Both the position numbers and the translations under genes were made by a program. Below are positions 56,518 to 64,000 of a stretch of DNA of 64,000 nt, piece by piece. The stretch comes from Candidatus Saccharimonadota bacterium. Its GTDB lineage: Bacteria; Patescibacteriota; Saccharimonadia; Saccharimonadales; Saccharimonadaceae. The stretch is taken from the NCBI GenBank assembly GCA_024699125.1, contig JAILQE010000012.1, positions 90,263 through 154,262 of the forward strand. Direction: 5' to 3'. The first letter of the stretch is position 1; each line of letters begins with the position of its first letter. The notes under the pieces were generated by a model, which saw only the letters and a program-made list of their open reading frames with translations, was not told the DNA's origin and ran no database searches.

Positions 56518-57591
56518 TTAGGAATTTTCGAGAAATGCGTCAATAAATGGCATAATTTCGCCGTCCAAAACGGCATCGGTGTCGGTTTCTTCGTGCTCGG
56601 TGCGGGTGTCTTTGACCAGGCGATACGGCTGGAGGACGTAGTTTCGAATCTGCTGGCCCCACTTGGCGGACTCACCGGCACGGAGCTTATCGATGGATTC
56701 GGCGTGTTGTTCGAGCTGCATTTGCACCAACTTGCCGCGGAGGATTTCCATGGCTTTTTCCTTGTTTTGGAGCTGGCTACGTTCGTTTTGGATGGCCACC
56801 ACGGTGTTGGTCGGGAGGTGCGTGATGCGCACGGCCGAATTGGTGGTGTTCACGGACTGGCCGCCGTGGCCGCCGGAATGGTAGACGTCAATACGGAGGT
56901 CTTTTTCGTCGATTTTGACGTCGGTATCGGCCTTGATAACAGGGAGAATTTCAACTAGCGAGAACGAGGTTTGACGCAAATTGTTGGCGTTGAATGGCGA
57001 CAAGCGCACCAGGCGGTGCACGCCGTGTTCGGATTTGAGCGTGCCGTAAGTGTGTGGGCCAGTGATTTCGTAGACGGCGGTTTTAATACCGGCTTCTTCA
57101 CCGGCGGTGCGCTCCACGAGGCTAGCTTTAAAGCCGTTTCGCTCGCAAAATCTGAGGTACATGCGTTCGAGCATGCCAGACCAGTCCATAGCTTCGGTGC
57201 CACCCACGCCGGCGGTAATACGCAAAATTGCATCTTTGTCGTCGTATGGGCCATTAAAACGCAGGGCTTTTTTCAGGTTTTCGTATTCGGTCTCTAAGGC
57301 CTCTACCTGGGTTTCGATTTCCTCGGCAAGGTCAGTATCGCCCAAGGTCATCAGTTCTCTAATGTCTTCGACTTGGGTTTTTAGTAGTTTCCATGGGTTT
57401 ATTTCATCGTTTAGTTTGGCGAGCTCTTGGTTTTTGGCGGTAGCCTCAGACGGGTTATTCCAGATTTCTGGCTCGGCCACTTCGGCTTCTAGTTTAGCCG
57501 CGTCCGCGATTTTAGCATCAAGATCAAGCCGGCCCCAAGCGGCAGCCAGGTTTTCACTCAAAATATCTAGGCGTTTTTCGAGCTCTTGCAT
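56518..57591 (-). CDS. prfB: Peptide chain release factor 2 (single frame)
   Basis: SPF tripeptide motif (VRLSPFNANN), GGQ motif (SGGHGGQSVNTT), EPEIWNNP near the N-terminus. Confidence 0.93.
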   Translation of the reverse strand: MQELEKRLDILSENLAAAWGRLDLDAKIADAAKLEAEVAEPEIWNNPSEATAKNQELAKLNDEINPWKLLKTQVEDIRELMTLGDTDLAEEIETQVEALETEYENLKKALRFNGPYDDKDAILRITAGVGGTEAMDWSGMLERMYLRFCERNGFKASLVERTAGEEAGIKTAVYEITGPHTYGTLKSEHGVHRLVRLSPFNANNLRQTSFSLVEILPVIKADTDVKIDEKDLRIDVYHSGGHGGQSVNTTNSAVRITHLPTNTVVAIQNERSQLQNKEKAMEILRGKLVQMQLEQHAESIDKLRAGESAKWGQQIRNYVLQPYRLVKDTRTEHEETDTDAVLDGEIMPFIDAFLENS

Positions 57592-57603
57592 GGTGCAATT
57601 ATA

Positions 57604-58206
57604 CTATGAATTTAAGGGTTTTTCTAACTTCGAATAGTCCACCCAATCTGGCGGGGTCATGTCGAAAAGAATGCGCGGGGTGCGCAGGTTGACGACATCT
57701 TCGTCGACACCATAGTAGTGATTGTAAGCGCCATCCACTGCGCCGAATTTGGACTTTGTGCGGTCTAGGCCGAGCTTCTCAGCAGTATCCCAAACGAATT
57801 CCTCGCTTGGGCCCTCGATTTCGATAAAAGTTGGGATCCATGGCCAAGTATCGATGCAAATTTCGACGTCTTTATAGGCCCAGGTTTCGCGGTAGGTTTC
57901 CTGCTGGGCTTTTTCCTTTAAGCCGCAGCCTTTCAAAAAGAGGATGCCGTTTTCGTAGCTATCGATCACCACGTTCACCTCTTTGGTGCCCAGGATAGAG
58001 TGATCATCACTGATATTTTTGTAGGTCATAACGATTTTGCCGGCGCCTTCGTCGCGCACGCGCGCGTAGGAATGCTCGCCAGTGTAAAACACCGTGCGGC
58101 GCATCAAAACTTCCGGCTTCACACACTCCGCGCCGATGGCTTTGAGCTTGGCACGAATCTCATCTTTGTTGATGTCTAAGAATTGGGCTTCGATTTCGTT
58201 ATGCAT
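57604..58206 (-). CDS. CYTH-domain protein (class IV adenylate cyclase-like)
   Basis: MHNEIEAQFLDINKDEIRAKLKAIGAECVKP; CYTH-type alternating acidic/basic strands (EVNVVIDSYENG, IEIEGPSEEFV). Confidence 0.8.
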   Translation of the reverse strand: MHNEIEAQFLDINKDEIRAKLKAIGAECVKPEVLMRRTVFYTGEHSYARVRDEGAGKIVMTYKNISDDHSILGTKEVNVVIDSYENGILFLKGCGLKEKAQQETYRETWAYKDVEICIDTWPWIPTFIEIEGPSEEFVWDTAEKLGLDRTKSKFGAVDGAYNHYYGVDEDVVNLRTPRILFDMTPPDWVDYSKLEKPLNS

Positions 58207-58256
58207 GGTTTAATTATAGCATGCACTTGACTTTTTATTGCGGTTGTGCTATAATT

Positions 58257-58304
58257 AGAAAATAGGATAAAAAATGGCGTCGAGAGGCGTCATTTTTTAT
58301 TATT
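58257..58304 (+). terminator. Strong intrinsic terminator directly after a promoter
   Basis: TTGACT-17-TATAAT followed by AAAAAATGGCGTC-GAGA-GGCGTCATTTTTTATTATTT. Confidence 0.6.
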
Positions 58305-58343
58305 TACAAAACGCTAATGTTATAATTTAGAAAAAGGAGGTAT

Positions 58344-58571
58344 ATGTATTCAGTAGCTAACTCAGCGACTCAAGTGAATAGTATTTTATTTATAGCAGTA
58401 ATTGTGCTTAGTGTATTTCTATTCTTTCTTGGTATTGCAGTCTGTTTTGCAATAATTCAAATCAACAGTACTCTAAAAGATATTCGTGATATATATTTCC
58501 AAAACAGCAAAGCCAATAAGAATAATCAACAGTCACAAGTCAACGTTCAAGACGTTTCCAACGAATCTTAA
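58344..58571 (+). CDS. Small single-pass membrane protein
   Basis: SD aaaggaggt; one TM and Asn/Gln-rich tail. Confidence 0.65.
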   Translation: MYSVANSATQVNSILFIAVIVLSVFLFFLGIAVCFAIIQINSTLKDIRDIYFQNSKANKNNQQSQVNVQDVSNES

Positions 58572-58993
58572 TCAATAAAGCATGTGATTTCCGTCTTGTA
58601 ATTTTCGCCACATCTTGGACACTTCATTTCAGGAAGGTCCTCGTCGCTTTCAAGTTTCATCATTAAGGAATGACATTCTGGGCATTTGTGTGCGCACTTC
58701 CAGATTAAAACTGGGTCATCTTCGTCTTCGAGCGACACCTCTTTCCCATTTTTCGGTCTATACAAATCGTATGGTTTGCGCGCCACCACATTTCCACATT
58801 TCTCACAAATATAAGGCACCGGATCACAATCGATGGTCACGGATTCATCATTTTGCACAAGTTTTTGTGCTTCTGAGCCAAAATAGCCATGCCTTACGCT
58901 GTTTAAGGTTCTATCTTCTGAATCCAAAAAGCCGCCGCCAATCCGGACATCGTTTTCGCGACATTTGCAGCTAACCCTGAGTACATATCCCAT
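58568..58993 (-). CDS. Zinc-ribbon protein of unknown function
   Basis: CEKCGN, CAHKCPECHS, MKCPRCGENY. Confidence 0.75.
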   Translation of the reverse strand: MGYVLRVSCKCRENDVRIGGGFLDSEDRTLNSVRHGYFGSEAQKLVQNDESVTIDCDPVPYICEKCGNVVARKPYDLYRPKNGKEVSLEDEDDPVLIWKCAHKCPECHSLMMKLESDEDLPEMKCPRCGENYKTEITCFID

Positions 58994-59102
58994 ATCTAAC
59001 TAGTATTATATCATTGCGACATGAATAGCGGAGTTAAGCTTGCGCTTATCTGGGGTGGTGGGGGTTGTAAAAGTATGCACTTCATGCAAATATCGGCTTA
59101 AG

Positions 59103-59324
59103 ATGAGCATATTGCAGGAATACGAACAGCATCGCAAAATTCTTGGTGACGAGAAGATTGATGCTATTCCCCTCTATATCGCAGAGCTAGAGAAGCTTAG
59201 TATTCACCTTTCGTACCCAGATATTATATATAGCCGCAAAGAGTGGCAAAAATTCGAAGAATGGTTCGAAAACGTATATAATATTAAGTATGGAAAAGGT
59301 GCAAAAGGAAATAAAACTCTTTAA
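59103..59324 (+). CDS. Small acidic protein of unknown function, first gene of an operon
   Basis: MSILQEYEQHRKILGDEKIDAIPLYIAELEKL...; overlaps the MazG-like gene. Confidence 0.6.
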   Translation: MSILQEYEQHRKILGDEKIDAIPLYIAELEKLSIHLSYPDIIYSRKEWQKFEEWFENVYNIKYGKGAKGNKTL

Positions 59325-59604
59325 TGAAGAGCGCGACTGGGACCAGTTTCATAGCCCAGAAAATCTTGCAAAATCTATCGCCATTGAGGCTGGCGAATTA
59401 CTAGAATGCTTCCAGTGGAATAATAATTACGACAAATCCGAAGTTTGTGATGAGCTAGCGGATGTTTTTTCTTATTGTTTTCAGATGGCCGACAAGCTCG
59501 GTGTTGACCCAGAAGAAATTATTTTGAATAAACTCGAGAAAACTCGCAAAAAATATCCGGTAGAGAAATCTAAGGGCGTAAGCACTAAATACGATAGGTT
59601 ATAA
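59290..59604 (+). CDS. MazG-like nucleotide pyrophosphohydrolase
   Basis: LAKSIAIEAGELLECFQW...DELADVFSYCFQMAD metal-binding motifs. Confidence 0.88.
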   Translation: MEKVQKEIKLFNEERDWDQFHSPENLAKSIAIEAGELLECFQWNNNYDKSEVCDELADVFSYCFQMADKLGVDPEEIILNKLEKTRKKYPVEKSKGVSTKYDRL

Positions 59605-59605
59605 A

Positions 59606-61486
59606 ATGATTGTATATGATGGCATTAAAACAGATTTCATGAACGATGTTCGTGATAATTTAATCTGCAATAAAATCTACGAACAATATCAAAAATACTT
59701 CGGTCGCACCAACGAGGCACAAATGCGCGCATGGCAGAACTCAATGCAATACATGCGCAATGTACTTGATTCTTCCGATATCCCAGATAATGCCGGCGTA
59801 GCAATTGAATATAATATTCCTACCACCTCTAAACGCATCGATTTTATTATCACTGGCGCGGGTGGAGACAGCAAAAAGAATGTCGTAATTATTGAGCTCA
59901 AGCAGTGGAGTGATTGCGAGGCGGTTGAAGCCGAAAACGGCGTAGTGGTAGAAACTTATGTTGGTCACGGCATTCACCGTACCCCGCATCCGTCCTACCA
60001 AGCCTGGAGCTATGCAGTCTATATCGATAACTATGTAGAGGTCGTGCAAGACGATAAGATTGGTTTGTTCCCTTGCGCTTTCTTGCATAATTATCACTTT
60101 AAAGAAAACGATCCTATTCTTGCCGAACAGTATAAGGATTATATCGAAGCCGCCCCAATGTTTGGCGCAGAGGATTTTCCGAAGCTTCGTGAGTTTATTT
60201 CAAAACATATCAAAAAAGGCGATGACGGCAAAACGATTTATGAAATCGACCACGGCCGTTTCCGCCCATCCAAGAGTTTGCAAGATTGCCTATCTTCGAT
60301 GTTGGCTGGCAACAAAGAGTTTGTTTTGATTGATGACCAAAAAGTCGCGTTCGAAACCGCTATGCGCATGGCAAAAAAGGCCATCGCATTCAACGAAAAA
60401 CAAGTTTTAATCGTTGAAGGCGGCCCGGGCACCGGTAAAACCGTGCTCGCAATTAACCTACTTGTCGAACTAACGAAAATCAATGCTACGGCTTTTTATG
60501 TCACCCGTAACGGTACACCGCGCGCAGTGTTTAGAAAGAAATTACAAGGCGATTTCAAGAAGGATTTCATCGAGTCATGTTTCCAGAACTCTGGTAACTT
60601 TTATGATGTTGCACCAAATGCGATCGACGCATTAATTGTCGACGAGGCTCATCGTTTAACTGAAAAATCTGGCTTCATGAATAATCTTGGCGAAAACCAA
60701 ATCAAGGAGATTATTAACGCTTCCAAGTTTTCGATTTTCTTTATCGATGAGGACCAAAAGGTTACGCTCAAAGATATCGGCGCAATCGACTCGATTCAAG
60801 TGTTTGCCGAAGAACTTGGCGCTAAATGCGAAAAGATCGAGCTCGAAAGCCAGTTTAGATGCAATGGCTCCGACGGATACCTTGCTTGGCTAAATAATTT
60901 ATTAGAGATTAAAAAGACCGCAAACTTCAACGACATGGATTTCAACTACGACTTTAAAGTATTCGACGATCCAAACGAGATGCGCGATGCAATAATTGAG
61001 AAAAATAAGATAAACAATAAGTCCAGAATTGTAGCTGGCTATTGTTGGGACTGGGATAAAGATGGCAAAAACGATGTGAATTTTTACGATATTACGATCC
61101 CGAAATACCAATTTGGTATGAGCTGGAACCTTGGTGATACCTCGCAGACCTGGGCCATTGAAGAAGGTTCCGTAAACGAAGCTGGCTGCATTCATACCTG
61201 CCAAGGTCTTGAACTTGACTATGTTGGTGTAATTATCGGCGATGACTTAGTCTATCGCGACGGACAAATTGTTACCGATATTACGAAACGCGCCAAAACT
61301 GACCAATCCATCAAAGGCTACAAACGTTTACTCGAAGAAAGCCCAGAAGAGGGTGCAAAAATACTAGACAGAATTATCAAAAATACTTACAAGGTTTTGA
61401 TGACTCGTGGCATGAAGGGTTGCTATGTATTTTGCACGGATGACGAGTTACGTGAGTATATCAAAACGCATCTCTCTTATACCTAG
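59606..61486 (+). CDS. DUF2075-type SF1-like NTPase/helicase with N-terminal PD-(D/E)XK nuclease-like domain
   Basis: N-terminal RIDFII...NVVIIELKQW; Walker A GGPGTGKT, Walker B ALIVDEAHRL, SQFRCNGSDGYLAWL, CIHTCQGLELDYVGVIIG, LMTRGMKGCYVF. Confidence 0.85.
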   Translation: MIVYDGIKTDFMNDVRDNLICNKIYEQYQKYFGRTNEAQMRAWQNSMQYMRNVLDSSDIPDNAGVAIEYNIPTTSKRIDFIITGAGGDSKKNVVIIELKQWSDCEAVEAENGVVVETYVGHGIHRTPHPSYQAWSYAVYIDNYVEVVQDDKIGLFPCAFLHNYHFKENDPILAEQYKDYIEAAPMFGAEDFPKLREFISKHIKKGDDGKTIYEIDHGRFRPSKSLQDCLSSMLAGNKEFVLIDDQKVAFETAMRMAKKAIAFNEKQVLIVEGGPGTGKTVLAINLLVELTKINATAFYVTRNGTPRAVFRKKLQGDFKKDFIESCFQNSGNFYDVAPNAIDALIVDEAHRLTEKSGFMNNLGENQIKEIINASKFSIFFIDEDQKVTLKDIGAIDSIQVFAEELGAKCEKIELESQFRCNGSDGYLAWLNNLLEIKKTANFNDMDFNYDFKVFDDPNEMRDAIIEKNKINNKSRIVAGYCWDWDKDGKNDVNFYDITIPKYQFGMSWNLGDTSQTWAIEEGSVNEAGCIHTCQGLELDYVGVIIGDDLVYRDGQIVTDITKRAKTDQSIKGYKRLLEESPEEGAKILDRIIKNTYKVLMTRGMKGCYVFCTDDELREYIKTHLSYT

Positions 61487-61507
61487 TTTGGGCGCCTATA
61501 TACTAGG

Positions 61508-62131
61508 CTAATATAGCCAATAACTTACGCCACCGTGATGGGAACAAGCACCTCTACCGGTAGCTGAGCTCCTCCATCCATCACGACAGATAGCACCGGT
61601 TCTGCCGCCCGTCTTAGTATTAGTATATGTATAGTAACTCCAATGGAGCGTTGCACCGGGATATTCATCAAACCAACAATTAAACCTACTGCTGTCAGCA
61701 TAGCATTCTTGAAGCATAGAGTTTTTAGTTTTTTCCCAAGAAATGCGGTTCTCGCATTCGTTTTTGGCGGCCAGATTGTCGTATTCAATACCATTGCTGC
61801 ACGTATAGTATTTTTTGGTGCCTTTTGTAATTTTTCTATTTTGTACTTTCTCGACAATGTCTACGGATTCCGTCTTTCTACTTACTTCCTTACCGTACTT
61901 ATATGTAACGGCATATTTAACGGTCTTCTTTCCGTCCTTGCCTTCTTGATCGACTCTAGTATTTCCTTCTCTAAGCGTATTATCATAGTAGGTTTCTGTA
62001 GTATATTTAATCGGCTCGTCAACCTCTTCATATTCAACAGTGGCAGCATTCGCATCAATGACACCAAAAACAATCATCGAAACTGCGCCGATGCCAAGAA
62101 TTCCTGCAGTGACATGACCCGATTTACTCAT
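61508..62131 (-). CDS. Secreted G5-domain plus DUF3761-like protein
   Basis: Signal peptide; G5-like EYEEVDEPIKYTTETYYDNTLREGNTRVDQEGKDGKKTVKYAVTY; C-terminal CRDGWRSSATGRGACSHHGGVSYWLY. Confidence 0.75.
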   Translation of the reverse strand: MSKSGHVTAGILGIGAVSMIVFGVIDANAATVEYEEVDEPIKYTTETYYDNTLREGNTRVDQEGKDGKKTVKYAVTYKYGKEVSRKTESVDIVEKVQNRKITKGTKKYYTCSNGIEYDNLAAKNECENRISWEKTKNSMLQECYADSSRFNCWFDEYPGATLHWSYYTYTNTKTGGRTGAICRDGWRSSATGRGACSHHGGVSYWLY

Positions 62132-62177
62132 CTATTCTAATTATACCATATAATAAGAAAAAGGTCAAGCTTAAGTG

Positions 62178-62762
62178 CTAGTCTACGAATTCAATGCTCA
62201 AAATTGCTTTTTTGTTTGTCGGATAAACAACTTCATTTTCAGTTTTCTGTTGAACTAAGTCAAAATAATCAAGATCTATCCCGTAGTCTTCTAGAATCTC
62301 TGCTGACAGTAATGTCTTTACCCCTCTATATTTTGATTTTGCATAACTCGTTAGCTCTTTCCGTTTACTCCACGACACGTATACGCTGTTATACATTGGC
62401 ATAATTGGTTTTCTTATTTTTATATCCTTTCTCCCCAAATATCTATATACTTTACCCCGATACAGCAACGCTTCCGTAAATGTCTTTTCCGCATCCGTTA
62501 GACTATTAGTATTATTTTTCAACATTAGCAACAGAGCCATAAGCTCGGTATAAAATGATTGGAATACTTGTTCAACTGGCGCAGTTTTTGGCACGCCAAT
62601 ATTCGTTTCTCCAACCCACAAACTAACTACGTCTCTTATGTATTCCTTCAATTCATCGAAGAACTCAATTATTTTTTCGCCTTCTTGAATTCTATGAGCC
62701 CTATAATATGCCACTGCCTTCGTTGCAAATTCAACTTTTTCCATCATTTTATCATTAAGCAT
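62178..62762 (-). CDS. Hypothetical protein
   Basis: 194-aa ORF on the same strand as neighbours; no recognisable domain. Confidence 0.55.
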   Translation of the reverse strand: MLNDKMMEKVEFATKAVAYYRAHRIQEGEKIIEFFDELKEYIRDVVSLWVGETNIGVPKTAPVEQVFQSFYTELMALLLMLKNNTNSLTDAEKTFTEALLYRGKVYRYLGRKDIKIRKPIMPMYNSVYVSWSKRKELTSYAKSKYRGVKTLLSAEILEDYGIDLDYFDLVQQKTENEVVYPTNKKAILSIEFVD

Positions 62763-62780
62763 TCTACTAGTTCTCCATAC

Positions 62781-63335
62781 CTATCTAAGTAACGCGATAT
62801 CACCGAGGCCCAGGACATCACATAGCCCCACAAACCTCTCCACCGTATCCAGCTGCGGGTAGCCGGAGGTGGCGGTGCGGTAATGCATCGGGATGATGTG
62901 CTTTGGGTGGGCGGCCTGGCAGATCTTGACAGCGGTCTCGGCGTCGATCGTATAGTAGCCGCCAACCGGGATCAGCAGGTAATCCGCGCCAGAAATCTTC
63001 ATAAGTTGCTCGTCGGTTGGGAAATGACCTAGATCCCCGAGGTGTACCAGCTTTTCGCCGTCTTTTTTGATCACAAAAATCGTGTTCGGGCCGCGAAGAG
63101 CGCCTTCTTTGTCATCATGCCAGCTCGGCACTTCTTCAATCTCAAAATCACACTCGCCCGGTTGCAAATTTACGCATTCTACCCCGCTGTGGTCTGCATG
63201 GCCGTGCGAACAAATCACCTTCACGGCGCTAGTTCTAAGCGGCGCGAGGCCCGGCACGCTGCCGTCTTTATATGGGTCTATCACGAGCGCATCGCCCAGC
63301 TTAAAACAGGCGTGGCCAAGGTATTCTATCTTCAT
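62781..63335 (-). CDS. MBL-fold metal-dependent hydrolase (UPF0173-like)
   Basis: IEYLGHACFKLG, CSHGHADHSG, HLGDLGHFP, HIIPMHY; SD tggagg. Confidence 0.9.
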   Translation of the reverse strand: MKIEYLGHACFKLGDALVIDPYKDGSVPGLAPLRTSAVKVICSHGHADHSGVECVNLQPGECDFEIEEVPSWHDDKEGALRGPNTIFVIKKDGEKLVHLGDLGHFPTDEQLMKISGADYLLIPVGGYYTIDAETAVKICQAAHPKHIIPMHYRTATSGYPQLDTVERFVGLCDVLGLGDIALLR

Positions 63336-63383
63336 TTTTCCTCCATTTACATATATTATACCGCACCAAATAATTTCGTGAAA

Positions 63384-63740
63384 AGCGGCCCTAGGAACCG
63401 CTGCCTAAGTAAAGAAAAGTAAGGGCTTAAGAAGGAGTTCAAGCTTCAGCCGAGTTTTGTTACCAATTCATTAACCAAAATCTCGCAAGTTTGCTTACGC
63501 CCCGGCACCTAGAATGCCCGAGTGGATTGTGTAATGTGCGCCAACCTGCCCCATTGATATATTGCCGCCCAGCTTTTTACAACCCCCTTCACTTTGCTTA
63601 AGCCTAGGCGTTTTTAATGGGTTGACTTTTTAAGCCTAGACAGTATCGCATGCCCGGCCATTTTCACACAAAAAAATTGCGCAATTTAGCGCAAGTGTGA
63701 TATATTTACATTAATGGTAGGCTCTAGGGACCTACCGAGT
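63384..63740 (-). ncRNA. rnpB: Divergent RNase P RNA candidate
   Basis: Minus strand has GAAAATGGCCGGGC (J3/4-P4 5'-like), AGCAAAGTGAAG (CR III-like) and TAATGAATTGGTAACAAAACTCGGCTGAAG (P4 3'-like). GGCCGGG (63653-63659) pairs with CTCGGCT (63448-63454). P3-like hairpin at 63677-63694. 5'/3' ends can pair as P1. Confidence 0.55.
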
Positions 63741-63751
63741 TGTAGTATGAC

Positions 63752-63790
63752 AAACGTTAGTCTTCTAGGCTAACGTTTATCTTTTTATGT
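63752..63790 (+). terminator. Intrinsic terminator-like hairpin (plus direction)
   Basis: AAACGTTAGTCTTCTAGGCTAACGTTTATCTTTTT. Confidence 0.6.
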
Positions 63791-64000
63791 TTAGGTTTGA
63801 TTCTGAAGATAAAGTAAAACTCTATTTCCATCCTCCGACTCCTTTCTTTTTGTTTTAGCAAAAGTACTGGGGGTCTTAAGCCCGGCTACCTAGAATTGCC
63901 ACGAATGTACCCCCCTGACGTCCGGGGGTCCATTGGCTCGCAAACATAAAGTTCCTCCAACCCAAGCCAAAGTTATCATGCGTCAAAAGGTTTTACAACC

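Noticed and set aside
59040-59102. N-terminal extension MRLSGVVGVVKVCTSCKYRLK of the small operon ORF
   Set aside because: Low-quality sequence for a start; ATG at 59103 gives a compact protein.
1-64000. CRISPR arrays, IS elements/transposases, prophage genes
   Set aside because: No regularly spaced direct repeats, Cas, transposase, integrase or phage structural proteins recognised; repeats present are protein-coding (BspA, TP, TEP).

Overview
Mostly minus-strand bacterial chromosome. The protein content (compact S10/spc ribosomal cluster with no L30 gene, T4SS-free surface-protein islands, FtsEX, DUF2207, Exo I) fits a Saccharibacteria/CPR-type genome; this lineage call is inference from protein content only. 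The window has a housekeeping backbone: leuS, pheST, metG, ftsEX with a CHAP hydrolase and CtpA, sbcB, prfB, and a ribosomal cluster running L3 to L15. It also has large accessory surface proteins: BspA-like, InlB-like and FISUMP-like repeats, Cys-paired repeats, and Thr/Pro-stalk proteins. Main observations: (1) a surface adhesin gene with its own promoter and terminators sits inside the spc ribosomal operon between rpsH and rplF; (2) rpsE is split by an apparent one-base deletion; (3) an extended -10 box (TGnTATAAT) lies about 6 nt before the ATG of many genes, a leaderless-mRNA signature; (4) unassigned structured RNAs lie upstream of leuS and a divergent RNase P RNA candidate lies near the right end; (5) a ~31-33 bp inverted repeat separates two divergent genes at 4.35-4.47 kb; (6) two Thr/Pro-stalk genes share a two-hairpin 5' leader; (7) one giant ORF has an internal sortase-like signal followed by a second signal-peptide-like segment; (8) a helper/MazG/nuclease-helicase operon may be a defence module. 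All assignments come from reading the sequence; no searches were run.
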